A DNA stretch of 64,000 bases from Aulostomus chinensis (Eukaryota; Chordata; Actinopteri; Syngnathiformes; Aulostomidae): the NCBI GenBank assembly GCA_037954235.1, contig JBBMOA010000002.1, positions 19,936,509-20,000,508 of the forward strand, read 5' to 3'. The notes beneath the pieces are model-generated. The model made no database searches. It was not told the DNA's origin and saw only the letters and a program-made list of their open reading frames with translations. A program made the translations under genes and the position numbers. Below are positions 1 through 11,980 of this stretch, one piece after another. Positions within the stretch are counted from its first letter, which is position 1. Each line of letters opens with the position of its first letter.

Positions 1-605
1 AACAAAACACAAATTAGGACGGAATACTTAGTTGTTTCAGCTACTAGTTTGTGTTTCATATGGCTCCTCAGTGCTTCACTGTGGTTGTGCAATTAGTGAT
101 TGATTTTTTTTTTTAATCTGAACCTCTTGTACCAAAAGTGAATCTGTTTAAATGCAGTGATAATAGAGGAGAACATATATACAATTCTCCTAATCCAAAG
201 TCTCATAAATCAATAACAAATGCATTTAAGTTCCCGAATCTCTAATAGGTACAACCACTCATCCTCAGCCCTTCTGAGTTTACTTCTTTGTGGGTATTTT
301 TCTTAAATGCTGTGAGAGCAAACATTGTCCTATATAAAGGACAGACAAGGCAATGGTCTTAGCACGTGCAGACAGGCTTATTTGATATGAATACAGTAGT
401 ATATAAAGGCGGACACAGCAGTGTAATTACACGTAATGGTTGGAAATGCTTCTGTTGAAGACATCTTGGTGTATGAAGTCTGATTATGGGTGATCATTTT
501 CATTTTGGTGAAAAAAGAACATCGCCAGTCCTGGGCTTTACTGATGGTAGTGGTTCAGAAACAACGGAGCAGATGGATTGTCACATTCTCAGCTTAAATG
601 TCATG

Positions 606-639
<34 letters not shown>

Positions 640-3170
640 GTACTGTATATGTATGTATGTATGTATGTATGCGCACACAACATCTTCTACTGTGTTCTGT
701 TCCTTTGTTCCTTTCCATATTGTGAGGTTGGTATCTCTTTCAAAGAACAAATCCCTCCAGGTGTATGATGAATGTCTCCCTGACTGGTGAAGGGTTTCTG
801 GGTATTTCACCGTCAAATGCATGGTAGACGTGTTTCCTGACAACTTTAGAGAGAAGTTTGTCGAAACTCAGAGCAACACATACCAGACAGAAGCAGATGG
901 GTTGTTTTATTTGAGCCAATCAGAACTTTCATTGGCATTTGATCTTATTAACCTGTCTGTTCACCCTTATCCAGAGATAATAAAAGAGTGTAGGTGAGCA
1001 GAATTCATAAATGTTACTGTGAGACAAAAATATATTAATTTAGACAGATATTTTAAAAAGAAGGTTGAATTCATCAGAAAATGGCTTTGCAAGACAGTGA
1101 CCTTTACTGAGTGACCCTGTCAGAGCAATGTCACAGTCCACATTATTAATATTAACAGACAAATTGCAGAGAATTGATTTGAGCAGGTTGATGGAATTTT
1201 CAAGTTCAAATGAAAGTGAATCATTTGAAGGCTGTGGCGCTTGTACTTGTTGATAAGCTTTGAAATATGCAACAGTGATTATTTGTATTCTGTATTCAGC
1301 ACCAGTTCAATTAATAAGAGGCAGAAAGCAATTTGTTCAAGGACCTTCAACAACATTCCATCAATTAATAAGTTTTGTTAATACAAAGTATGGCACATAC
1401 CGTAATACGCCAGTAAGGAAGAAAAAAAAGAGGAGCTCTACATTTAATATTCAGCTGTGGATCCTCCACCCTACAAAGAGAGTTAAACAGGGTCTACTGG
1501 TTGTATTGGAATGAAATTCTGATGTTATGTTGATAATATACACTTGATAGTACTGTTGATATATCAGAACCAGTAACTGTTGTATTCACACACCAAACTA
1601 TAGTGGGTGGCTGTGTTTCTCCTCAGTGCTGGTTCTGGCCTCTCAGTACCCTCATATTCTCTGCGTCTTTTTTTTTTTTGCCAAAAAACCCCCACAAAGA
1701 ACCAAATTTAAAAAAGGAATATGTTCAATATCATTATAGATTTGTTCATATTTGATATGAGGGACTCTGTAATGTGTATTTTGTGTATGTGTTTATGCCT
1801 GTGTGCTTGTTTTATTAGCATCACCATTAACTCTTCTGATGTGCTTGTGTTTTATTACTTCTTTTGTGCTAAATGAACAAATTTAATTTGATTTAATTTG
1901 ATTAATTACTTTGGTCACAATAATTATGTAATGAAAAATTTATGATTTTATTTCCAACCAATTACAACAAAAAAAAAAGTCCACCTGAACTTACATGTAA
2001 TCATGAAGTAAGCATGTTCATGCACATCCAGAAAACAAGTTTTTAACAAATTTTGGTTAAAAAAGGACAGATTTTCTCTCTTTTCTTTGAATTAACTGTA
2101 ACAAAATGAAAAGAAATGTGCTTTTTATTGTTCATTTGTGATTATTTCACTCTCTGTTGATATATCAGTCATATTCTTTTAATGATCATCTTTTATTTCT
2201 CAATACATGTTGGAATTTTAGTCCCGGTGTCACAGTGCTAAACGGTGCCAACTGCTGGTTCAGGTATCGGATGGTGCTGGTGGATTTTATATACCGTAGG
2301 GATCATATAGCTCTTCGTACTCAGCACCATCTCGAGATCCTCAGAAGGAGCTGGAGGGTGTTGGGGGGATTCATTTGAGTTACTTACGTAGTTTACTGAA
2401 AAAGCCTACAAAAATAAAATCACATCTGCTGCCAGTTCCCCTTACAGTTGTTTCAATTAGTTTACGTTCTACTTTTTGTTGTTTTATTTTTATGTTTCGT
2501 ATTTCGTATTTTAATTTGTCACTTGTTAAGTATAATTATCTTTGAATATTGTGCCCTCTTAATAGCAAAACCATAAAAAAAAAATTATCGCTAAGAATTG
2601 GAAAATTCCCTTTAAATGACAGCCGTTATTCTCTTGTAATTTGGATGTAATTTGTCTCCTTAGAGGAAATGTACATGTTCAAATAGATTACAGTTTATTC
2701 ACTCTGGATGCTGGGTGAAAGTCTCCTCCACCTGAATTTGCGTTTGACTGTTTAAAAAGATGATTTGTGTGAAATTGCTCGAATAATGACATTGTATTTT
2801 TAGACTCATCTTGTCCCAGCTTTTTGATTTTGTCATCAGCTTTCACAGCTTTTGTAATTTCAGTGCAATTTCAAGCTCTGATTGCTTTGCTGCTTTAAAG
2901 CTCGTCATTGTCACTGTATGACTTGTTTTCTATTTTTTAAGGAGACACCATTTAATTGAAGAAAAAAAAAGATGGAAAATTTGGGTCAGTAAACAGATAC
3001 ACTCTGCAGAGAGATGCACTTGCTGTAAAGTTGTTTTGTAAAAACACATAAAGACATCATTGCACTGGAGCTCTCTGAGGTATGCGGCCGTGTGATTTCT
3101 CCTTTATTTGAAGAGATTCTCCAGTAACACTTGTTCTGTAGATCTCCCCCTGCAAATAATCCTCTATAAT
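1..3170. other. Gene-poor AT-rich intergenic DNA
   Basis: I see no exon with recognisable protein similarity in this stretch. Open frames are short and low in complexity. The only clear structure is the CA/TATG microsatellite near 606-672 plus scattered A and T homopolymers. It lies beyond the 3' end of the minus-strand mical2 gene and so is probably intergenic. A distant exon or regulatory element cannot be excluded by eye. Confidence 0.5.
606..672. repeat. Compound microsatellite (CA)n-(TATG)n
   Basis: A run of CA dinucleotides (about 606-634) is followed closely by ATGT/TATG tetranucleotides (about 647-672). It creates spurious TH-repeat frames on one strand and V/C-rich frames on the other. 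It is a simple sequence repeat with no gene evidence. Confidence 0.9.
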
Positions 3171-3424
3171 AGAATCAAATAAAATGGAATTCAACTTTAT
3201 TGTCATTGCACATGTCACAAGTACAGAGCGACGAAATGCAGTTTGCATCCATCCAGAAGTGCTTAGCAAGAATAAATATGTTTACAAATGTAAAAGTATG
3301 AAGGGGATATATACATGGGTATATCACGGGTAAAGAACATTGTTATGAATATGCTATAACTGTAAGTATGTACAGGCTATGAACAGATTATACATATGTT
3401 TATAAATATGACGGCTGTAAACAG

Positions 3425-3935
3425 ACTATAAATATAAGTATATGACAGATATATATAATACATTATAAATATAAGTATATGACAGATAAATATAATACAT
3501 TATAAATATAAGTATATGACAGATAAATATAATATATTATAAATATAAGTATATGACAGATAAATATAATATATTATAAATATAAGTATATGACAGATAT
3601 ATATAATACATTATAAATATAAGTATATGACAGATAAATATAATATATTATAAATATAAGTATATGACAGATAAATATAATACATTATAAATATAAGTAT
3701 ATGACAGATAAATATAATATATTATAAATATAAGTATATGACAGATAAATATAATACATTATAAATATAAGTATATGACAGATAAATATAATATATTATA
3801 AATATAAGTATATGACAGATAAATATAATACATTATGAATATAAGTATATGACAGATAAATATAATACATTATAAATATAAGTATATGACAGATAAATAT
3901 AATACATTATAAATATAAGTATATGACAGATCAAT
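3425..3935. repeat. 37-bp minisatellite, about 14 units
   Basis: The motif GTATATGAC recurs at 3438, 3475, 3512 and then every 37 bp to 3919 with no indel. Units differ mainly at one site (TACATT or TATATT) and at one A/T position (ATAAAT or ATATAT). From about 3586 to 3808 the C and T variants alternate, giving a 74-bp higher-order repeat. The array lies inside the LINE 3' UTR and is AT-rich. It has no spacer diversity, so it is not a CRISPR. Confidence 0.95.
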
Positions 3936-4064
3936 TATGCAGTAGTGCAATGTTGGATTGATTTACAGTAGTTAACAGATATAAAGTGCAGGTCATTGTA
4001 AGTAATTTGGTGGTTGTGAGTGTGTGTGTGTGTTCAGTCCATTAGTGTTGATGTTGTTCAGATG

Positions 4065-4541
4065 TCAGGAGGCAGAGTTCAGGTGTGTGACAGCTATGGG
4101 AAAGAAGCTGTTCCGGTACCTGCTGATCTTAGTCCGGCGGCTCCTGTAGCGCCTCCCAGAGGGCAGGAGGGTGAAGAGTCCGTGTGCTGGGTGACTGGAG
4201 TCTTTGATGATCTTCCCAGCCCTTTTCAGACACCGCTTCCAGTAGATGTCCTCTATGGCAGGAAGTGGTGCTCCAGCGATGCACTGGGCTTTCACCACCC
4301 TCTGCAACGCCTTCTTGTCCAAGGCAGAGCAGTTCCCGTACCATACTGTAATGCAGTTGGTCAGGATGCTCTTGATTGTGCAGCAGGAGAAGTTCACCAG
4401 GATATCTGAGGACAAGTGGTTCTTCCTCAGAGTCCTCAGGAAGAGGAGGTGCTGGTGAGCCTTCTTGACCTGCTTGGAGCAGCTGGTCGTCCAGGTGAGA
4501 TCCTCAGAGATGTGGACTCCCAGGAACTTGAAGCTGTTCAC
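4065..4541 (-). pseudogene. C-terminal fragment of LINE reverse transcriptase polyprotein
   Basis: The 158-residue reading frame begins with FKFLGVHISEDLTW, continues with a VKKA...LFLRTLRKNHL stretch and ITVWYGNCSALDKKALQRVV, and ends with LLPSGRRYRSRRTKISRYRNSFFP. This order is typical of the region after the reverse-transcriptase palm and thumb in fish LINE ORF2 proteins. The YADD catalytic region and the endonuclease domain are absent, so the piece cannot act alone. The frame is intact across the fragment, which suggests a fairly young insertion. The initiator methionine is fortuitous. Confidence 0.82.
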
Positions 4542-4589
4542 ACGTTAATTAAGATGATGAAAGATTTTAAGAACAAATTACAAAAATAG

Positions 4590-4973
4590 GCTGCACGATG
4601 GTGCAGTGGTTAGAACTGTCACCTCACAGCAAGAAGGTTCCAGGTTTGAGTCCTGGCTCCAGCACAGGATCTTTCTGTGTGGAGTCTCCATGTTCTCCCT
4701 GTTCCTGTGTGGGTTCTCTCTGGTACTCCAGCTTCCTCCCACAGTCCAAAGACATCAAGAGAGGACGAGACTGATTGATACTCTAAATTGACCGTAGGTG
4801 TGACTGTGAGTGTGAATGGTTGTCTGTCTCTATGTGTTGGTCCTGTGATGGACTGGTGACCTGTCCAGGGTGAACCCTGCCTCTTGCCCGTAGACGCTGG
4901 GATAGACTCCACCCCCCCCCCCCCCGCAACTCTTAACAGGAATAAGCGGAAGAAAATGGATGGATGGATGGAT
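4590..4973 (+). mobile_element. tRNA-headed SINE-like element, copy 1
   Basis: The head carries an A-box-like TGGTGCAGTGG and a B-box-like stretch (GGTTTGAGTCC), as in tRNA-derived SINE promoters. The body includes CCAGCTTCCTCCCACAGTCC, and the 3' end is a GGAT repeat. The flanks share AAATTACAA (4576-4584 and 4974-4982), which I read as a target-site duplication. A C-run near 4911-4925 interrupts the tail. The copy is close to full length. Confidence 0.85.
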
Positions 4974-5640
4974 AAATTACAATAATCTAAATAAGAAAAA
5001 CAAAAAACTTAAATAAGTGACATTTTAAATATAAAGTGTATATAGAAGATAATTGATAGTTAACCATAACTGAAAATGCAAAAATAGCACATCTTGTATT
5101 AGAAAAACATTGCATTAAGCATGACACTCTTCAGTTGCAGATGATACTCTCTACACTTTCACTTATTTTTCAAAATTAAACATTTACAGTCAGACTGGAG
5201 TTCAGAAGCTAAACTGTGTACTCAAACATAGATTCGGTTTATTGAGTTCCGGAGGTCCATTTAAAGGTAGAGTGAGAGTGTGGAGACATTGGAGCTGTTT
5301 TGTGTCAGAATAGCTCCCAAACTTTCAGTGCACAAGCTCATTGTTGCAGTCGGTCAAACTCAAGATGTGTGCATTGCTGTTAAATATAACCTCAGTCTAA
5401 ATCATAATCAGGAATATTGAATATCTCACTTTTCTGAAAGATGAAAAATTGAAATCCAAATAGAAAATTCTCGTTGTTATTGTGATTTGATCATTTCTTG
5501 TGGATTACACTCACCACTGGAAGACAGGAAATAGCAGAAAACACAGTAGCGTAATCTTAGTCTTTTATTTTCAGTTTATAATAGCGGCAGAACAAAGAAG
5601 ACAACAGAGCATGAAGGAAAGAAGAGAGGACACTGAATGG

Positions 5641-6009
5641 GGGCGGCACGGTGGTGAAGTAGTCAGCACTGTCGCCTCACAGCAAGAAGGTTCCAGGTTC
5701 GAGTCCTGGCTCCAGCACGGGATCTTTCTGTGTGAGTCTCCATGTTCTCCCTGTGTGGGTTCTCTCTGGTACTCCAGCTTCCTCCCACAGTCCAAAGACA
5801 TCAAGAGGGGACGAGGCTGATTGATACTCTAAATTGACTGTAGGTGTGACTGTGAGTGTGAATGGTTGTCTGTCTCTATGTGTTGGCCCTGTGATGGACT
5901 GGTGACCTGTCCAAGGTGAACCCTGCCTCACACCTGAAGGCTGCTGGGATAGGCTTCAGCCCCCCCAAGACCCTTAACAGGATAAGCAGAAGAAAATGGA
6001 TGGAAGGAT
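5641..6009 (+). mobile_element. tRNA-headed SINE-like element, copy 2
   Basis: Same family and orientation as the copy about 1 kb upstream. It starts GGGCGGCACGGTGG, has a perfect Pol III B box (GGTTCGAGTCC, about 5696-5706) and ends in GGAT-like repeats. The flanks share GGACACTGAA (5629-5638 and 6010-6019), a 10-bp target-site duplication. The downstream flank at 6020 onward is unrelated sequence. Confidence 0.87.
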
Positions 6010-6012
6010 GGA

Positions 6013-7555
6013 CACTGAACGGCCTTGAGCCATAAGGAGAGTGAGAACAGGTGAGCAAGGATAGAGCTGATTGGCTGGGAAAGTCCCAGGAGGGCAGTGT
6101 AGATCTTACCAGGCTGATGCAGAACATTTTGGAAAAGAGGAGGGGCCCTCAAAGACGTGAAACACCAAATCCAAACATGAAAAATTCAACATGAGAATGT
6201 GGAAAGTTCTGTAAAGCCAATTAAGACACTTGACATAAACTAATCTTTAAAAAAGCAATCTGAGGTTTTTCATACTGAAGTCATCATGAACACCAGAACA
6301 TAAAGATTCAGTCTGTATCGTAGCTTCATACACTGCAACTTCCTGTTATCAGAAATAATGTAGAAATGTAGCTTCCCTTGCGGTGAATGGCCTTTGAATT
6401 TAAATAAAGTCGGATAAACTGAAGTGACTCCCTTATCTCATACCTGACAGTATTCTCTCTCTTTTTTTTTCTCTCTTTCTGTAATTCAATTCCAGGCACC
6501 TCTACTGCTTAACACGTGTTAATTTAGAAAAATGACTCAAGTCATTGATGAGTCAAGGACTTTTTATTTCAAACTCTGAAGCGTAATTGTTGAATACCTA
6601 TTCTAGAAGTATAATCAACCCTCTTCTCAGAGTGGCAGAGGATTAGTTTTGAAAGCTGAGCATTCCTTGACACACCTGTTACTGAGAAAAACTAAAGAGG
6701 AGATGCAGATTAGGAGACCCATACATCAGGCTATTATCTTGAAGAATAACTCACATGCTAAGTCAACATGTGCACAGTGACAATTTTGAACAACCAACTT
6801 TTAGATTCTGAAAATTTGCGCTTCAGGTCTTCTCAAAAATTAACCTTACCAAAATAGTATTTGTGCTATAATCATGAGTCTGATGATTTTTTTAAATGGT
6901 TTTGGCACAAAGTTGTTTCAGATCATCATGTTGGTATTCCAGTATGGTATTCAAAAAGCCTGACTGAAACAATTAAAGACTTGTTTTGCACAATAAAGAC
7001 CCCCCCCCCCCCCAAAAAAAAACCTACACATAAAAGCATCGGTCACCCCATAGTGAAGGTGTGGAAGTGAAAGGAAACTGAGGCTAAAGATTATTCAAAC
7101 TATTCAGTTTTTTTTTTTTATCTTAAAATGCCCCAAAAAGTCTAAAACAATGCATGTATTTATTACGCAAGAGGCAGTACAGAAACACAAAAGCTACAGA
7201 TTTACAACGCACCTTCAAAAAGTTGCCATTAATGACACACTTTGTATAAAAACGTTATGAAAACTTTCAGTATTCAGAGATATAATTGCCGTTCCTGAGA
7301 AGAAGCAGGGGTACCTCAGTTTTGTGTCAGCTTCTACAAAGACAAACAAAAGGACACATCGGAAAATGGAGATCAAACAACCTTCTGTGCTGTGAAAGTG
7401 GAAGTATTTATTCAGAAGATTATTGACTCAAATCCTTGTTATAACCTCTCCACGAGGTTCAAAACAAAGGTGTCATTGGCAACACTCATATGTGAGAATG
7501 AGAGATCATTCAGATTTAGTCAAGCTGTTAATCTGACGATGTGGTGGTTTTATTA
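6013..7555. other. Intergenic DNA, no gene seen
   Basis: This holds AT-rich unique-looking sequence, a C-run followed by an A-run near 7002-7021, and T and A homopolymers. I found no splice-flanked frame with recognisable similarity on either strand. Confidence 0.45.
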
Positions 7556-7558
7556 ACA

Positions 7559-7559
<1 letters not shown>

Positions 7560-7593
<34 letters not shown>

Positions 7594-7600
7594 TGAGTGT
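7560..7600. repeat. (GT)n-(GA)n microsatellite
   Basis: GT dinucleotides from about 7560 to 7582 are followed by a short GA run and GTGAGTGTGT. This is a simple repeat with no coding context. Confidence 0.85.
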
Positions 7601-7862
7601 GTTTCACTGTATTATTTACCTTGTGATGGATTATCAAGAGGATTTGTGAGCTTGTCAGAGAACCCAGAGTTAAGAGCACAGAGGTTTTTATTTATAAGGT
7701 GAAAGTAAAAAAAAAAAACCTTTGTGTCTTTCACGATATTAATAACATGCCTGACTCTGGATGCCATTATCTAAGCCCATCTACTTTAATATACTGATTA
7801 AAATGGAGCGGAAAGTATACAGTACTGTACAAGTAACAGTACTGTTCTCTGTTGCTTGAGTA

Positions 7863-8087
7863 CAATATCATATTTATATATCAACATGAGTGGCAGGCTT
7901 CAAACTGGAAAGCAGGTTTTTTCAGGTTTTCGAGAATGTTACCTTTGATTTGTTGTGGAGAAAAAAAAAACGCTCATGTTAATATCGTATTCATATATAA
8001 ACATGAGTGGTTTTTTTCTCCACAACAAATCAAAGGTAACATTCTCGAAAACCTGAAAAAACCTGCTTTCCAGTTTGAAGCCTGCCA
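7863..8087. repeat. Perfect 77-bp inverted repeat (foldback) with flanking direct repeat
   Basis: The arm at 7891-7967 is an exact reverse complement of 8011-8087, with a spacer of about 43 bp. The right end of the spacer (about 7979-8010) is a diverged direct copy of the DNA just left of the first arm (about 7863-7893), both ending ACATGAGTGG. So the order is A, B, spacer, A', inverted B. The identical arms could fold into a long hairpin if transcribed. No protein similarity was seen. Confidence 0.93.
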
Positions 8088-8089
8088 TG

Positions 8090-11000
8090 CAACATCAAGA
8101 AGAATGAATCAGAGCAGCGCAACTGCAACACACGATAATGCAACTGTCAGAAGCTAAAGATTCTATTCATGAATGCCACAATGGACTGCAATGCACAAAT
8201 ATTAGGTATTATATATTTTTACGTTTGATATTTGACTAAAATCTATTTCAAATACTTAATTGTCTTTGTTTCTTTGTGGTTTATTTGATAAAGACTGAAT
8301 TCACTGCAAGCTGTAAATAGCTTGTGTACGTCATTGTGCTTTACTGAACACGAGAATGCTTTTACTTTTTGCTCAAGTGCTATCTTATCTAGGTATTGCA
8401 GATTTTTGTACACCGTCAGATTGCCCTTGAACGCCTGGATTTTACACAATTAAGGGGATAACGGAAGGTTTGTTTTGGTATTATTCTTATTATGGGAGCA
8501 GTCATGAAAGGACAGGAGGAAGGCATTTCACAGAAGGTGCCATTTGAAATATTTAAAAAATGGACAACACTGTGGAAGCAAAGGTAACACACACACATAC
8601 ATAATATAACATACACTATATTAAATGGCCTTAAAAAAAATCTAGGATTTTTCTTTAAGTTGACATAATAGATGGAATCATGCAGCACTTGTTCTAAAAC
8701 TGTTCTCTCCTGACCAGAGTATTTGTTAAGTCAGTGAAGGTTTAGTGTTCTAAACCGCAGATGCATTCTTCAGCTGTTGACGACACAACTGAGAGGGAAG
8801 CTTTCAGCTCAACACAGAGGGAAGAAGACAGAAATACATAATAGGTGTTTTGCTATTAAGAAAGTATTAGCACTGTTGTACAATGAAAACACAGAGATTT
8901 GGAGGTCAATGGCTCAGAGAGAAAGTGGTTCATTGTACTGTAACATCACCAGGAAAAAGTTTTCAATCGCTGTTAAAACCAAGCAGCAGCACTCTCCTTG
9001 GGAGAAATACCCAGTGAAACCAGTCTGCTGACCACTGGGCAGCTGGGCCTATGAGTTTGTTTTGGTGTTTTCATAAACTACATTTAAGCTCAATTGAGGC
9101 TCAAACAGTCTGAGTTGCACAAATAAAGAGGGCGTTTTTGCAAGTTAAACTCACAGAAGTCCATACTTGCTCTGCCAGGATTTCTGTTGTTTAGCTTTAG
9201 TACAAACTCCAGTACTCCACTGTAAATGTGAGCATCTGCCTGCTCATCTAACACATTTGTCCAAGTGTGTGACCTCTCAGCTCCAGGTGTTGATGTAAAC
9301 TTCAAACTCACCCCTTTTGACAGAATATTCTACTAAAAGTCCTCACAGCGATCCGTTCCATTGTATTTATGTTACAATATAGCGTGTTTACTCATCAATA
9401 TGGCATCTTTTATCCAAATATTAATGATGTTGCATTTAAATTTAAATACATTTTCAAAATCGGCTTTAGTTTATCATCTTTTCATTTAGATTATTTTGTC
9501 TCAATTTTTTTCAACTGTTTTTGTACTCTGTCTTCTTGGATTGAATTGAAAAATCTTTTCAGTATTGTACACGCGTGCAGTAGTCACGATGTATGTTGTG
9601 AGTTAAGCATGATCGTGAAATTCCGATACTGAATGAATCAGTTGTTCCGGACCATTCAGCTGAAGTTGTTGAATCCCGATGTGAAAATATGTATTTTTCA
9701 GAAAATTAACATTTGAATTTCTGTAAATCAATCCCAACAGGCAGTAACTTCTATGGAGAGAGATCATAATCATAAATGATCAAAAACTGCAGAACAGCTG
9801 ATAGACCTGACCTTGGAACATGGAATTGTTAGAGCGTTAGAGGCTCAACGGAATTATACAATAATAATTTACAGAAACCCAACGACTCTTCTGGGAGCAA
9901 AGAATTTAGTGACAGGAAGAAGTTCCTTTTTACAGGAAAAGAACGTGAGCAGAACTTCATTCGAGTTCCAATTATCATGACGTTAAAACTAATATTCTGA
10001 GATAATTCTTGACACAGACCCTTAATATTATTTCCTCCATTTAGAGGAGTAAATCAGAGTAAAAGCTCTTCACCTGTGAGCACCAGAGATATAAACTCAA
10101 CCGTCGTTATTCATTTGAATCAGTTACGAACAAACAATATGGCAGCAATTCAGGAAGTTAGTTCATGTTCATTCCCTAAACAGCCAGAGGATCAGTGACA
10201 AACACCGAAGCTTTTCATTAGTCATCACGGGTTCAGAGGTCAACGTTAATGGGGCATCTGTCGTTATTTTCTCTTCTGCATTTCCACTACTGTTCTCAAA
10301 CGTCTCCTTCTGCAGCCAAAGCACAACTACGACACACGCAAGTGACCATGCAAGCGATCACCTTCAACATGACATTTCTCCTAACCATCCCGCCGGCTCA
10401 CACACTTCATACAAGGCTTCAGCTGATGACAGGAAGAGAGAGAAAGACACGTGAATAAAGACAACCCCAACGCATTAAAGGGGTAAATGTTTATGAAAAC
10501 AAAATACTGATGTTCAGGAGCAAAAAGATATATTGGCACCATTGTACATAGGGTGATTTCATGACTGTTAACTGTAAGAAAACATCTTTGGTATTAGAAA
10601 ATACTGATACATGTAAACCTGATATGAATCCCCTTCTTGTAAATTCATGTAAAAATTAGGAGAGTGTGTTTCTTATGCAGTATTGCATGCGGTAAACAAA
10701 TATAAAACTGCTCGATTCCAAACATTTTAAATAAAAACAAGATCATCTAAAGTGCATTATCAGCATCAATAGATATCTGAACAGGAAGCAACTGGGCGGC
10801 TTCCAGTCGAAGAAGTGTAAGGCAAGAGTGGCCAGCACAGACACTTCACAGCATGCTTGCCAGCTTCTATTGTCTACAGTAAAACTGAGGATATTTACTA
10901 AAGCAATTACTTAATATTTACCCCTGTTATACAGGGAGGAGGACAAAAAAATGAACGGGCAGATTTTTCAGCCTTCATGTTTTTTCTGAAAGTGAACAGT

Positions 11001-11320
11001 AGATGGCAGCAAAGTAAAACTAAATACTGAGTCCACAGTATCAAAACCTCCACACAAAAAATAATAATAACAAAGGAAGTAAATGTAAGAAAAAAAAACT
11101 CAAACCAGAAAAATCAAACCTGCCTAGTGTTCAGTGTCAATGTCTAACGAGGCAGTTCCCAAAGATAAAGTGCATGAAGTCTTTCAGTCAGTCACGGTGA
11201 CCTGAGTAAAGTTGAACTGCAGGATCCATTTTACAGGACAGTTTTTAACAAATATTCAGCAATTAGGATTTGAAATTTCAGCAGGCTCATGTCTCATATG
11301 CACTGACTTTGACTTGTTTT
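8090..11320. other. Gene-poor flank downstream of mical2
   Basis: I see no convincing exon here. Short CA runs occur near 8590. The segment nearest 11300 may belong to the mical2 3' UTR, since AATAAA occurs on the minus strand at 11332-11327, but other polyadenylation sites further left are possible. Confidence 0.4.
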
Positions 11321-11326
11321 CACTTA

Positions 11327-11332
11327 TTTATT
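11327..11332 (-). terminator. Candidate poly(A) signal of mical2
   Basis: TTTATT on the plus strand reads AATAAA on the minus strand about 250 nt past the mical2 stop codon. It is the nearest canonical hexamer I noticed. Use of this site is inferred only. Confidence 0.35.
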
Positions 11333-11581
11333 TGCAGTAAAGCAAAAATTTGTTTAACTTATCTTTCTATAAAGATACTGCCCTATTATTTGGTGCATCC
11401 TTAAAATTCATGATACTTTTTTGGGCAACATTCTAAATGTGCAGTGTTTTTTGCAAGAGCACATCTAACACACTGAATAAATCTACACAGCGGTGAGTAA
11501 ACATGATGTTGAGAATGCTCCAGCTAAAAGCACCTCTGTGTTTGGAGCGCGGTCAGGGTTTGATGTTAACAGCAGGAGTTT

Positions 11582-11980
11582 CTAGATGAGCCTTTGGCCA
11601 ATATGCTCCTGCAGCCACAGCATCACGGGCTGTAAAGCATTTGGCCTGTCAGGAACATCCTCTGCATGCATCTGCACCAGAACATCTTGTAACACAAGCA
11701 GCAGGGGCAGACTGAAGCTCAGCAGCTCATACAGGAAGGTATAGTCCTGGGAGTTGTCCCTCAGGTGTACAGCCAGGGCTTCTGCTCGGCTACGCACACA
11801 GTTGGACAGATACTTGGGGGTGTTACACACTTTGCGTGTCACACTGAGCGGCCAGCTGAGCTGTCTCTTTATGAATGAGCCGAGGGTACCTGCTGCAGCT
11901 CGACTCTGCAGCTCTGTTGCTGTGCTGGAGCTCTCTTCATCAGCTGCACATCGCTCCCGAACTCCCCTGTCATACCGATC
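11582..11980 (-). other. mical2: mical2 last coding exon: unrecognised hydrophobic C-terminal tail
   Basis: This 133-codon exon follows the LIM exon in phase 0 and ends at a TAG. It encodes an acidic, Ser/Ala-rich start, a basic stretch (GSFIKRQLSWPLSVTRKVC) and a segment rich in Leu, Phe and Val at about 1014-1036 (FLYELLSFSLPLLLVLQDVL). It ends VMLWLQEHIGQRLI. I do not recognise a domain. The segment is too interrupted by E, Q and D to be a confident membrane helix and may be a buried helical bundle. Confidence 0.8.

Larger units (their letters stand above)
3178..4545 (-). mobile_element. 5'-truncated non-LTR retrotransposon (LINE) fragment
   Basis: The right part (4541 to 4065, minus) encodes the C-terminal end of a LINE reverse-transcriptase polyprotein, and the left part looks like its 3' UTR. 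That UTR includes the stretch around 3190-3250 which, read on the plus strand, has the ATTGTCATTGCACATG-like tail that I associate with fish LINE 3' ends. The 5' end is lost, as is usual for LINE copies made by target-primed reverse transcription. A 37-bp minisatellite sits inside the UTR. I saw no clear target-site duplication. The clade (L2, CR1 or Rex1-like) is not resolved. Confidence 0.8.

Noticed and set aside
3425..3935. Regular 37-bp repeats resembling a CRISPR array
   Set aside because: There are no variable spacers; whole units repeat head to tail within a LINE 3' UTR in a vertebrate genome.
4020..4409. Plus-strand 129-residue open frame
   Set aside because: It is the antisense shadow of the LINE reverse-transcriptase fragment.
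4606..4700. Possible tRNA gene with A and B boxes
   Set aside because: The same head recurs with a common body and GGAT tail and target-site duplications, so it is a SINE promoter, not a functional tRNA.
7852..8157. 101-residue frame across the foldback
   Set aside because: It exists only because the inverted repeat is open in both directions; no similarity or splice support.
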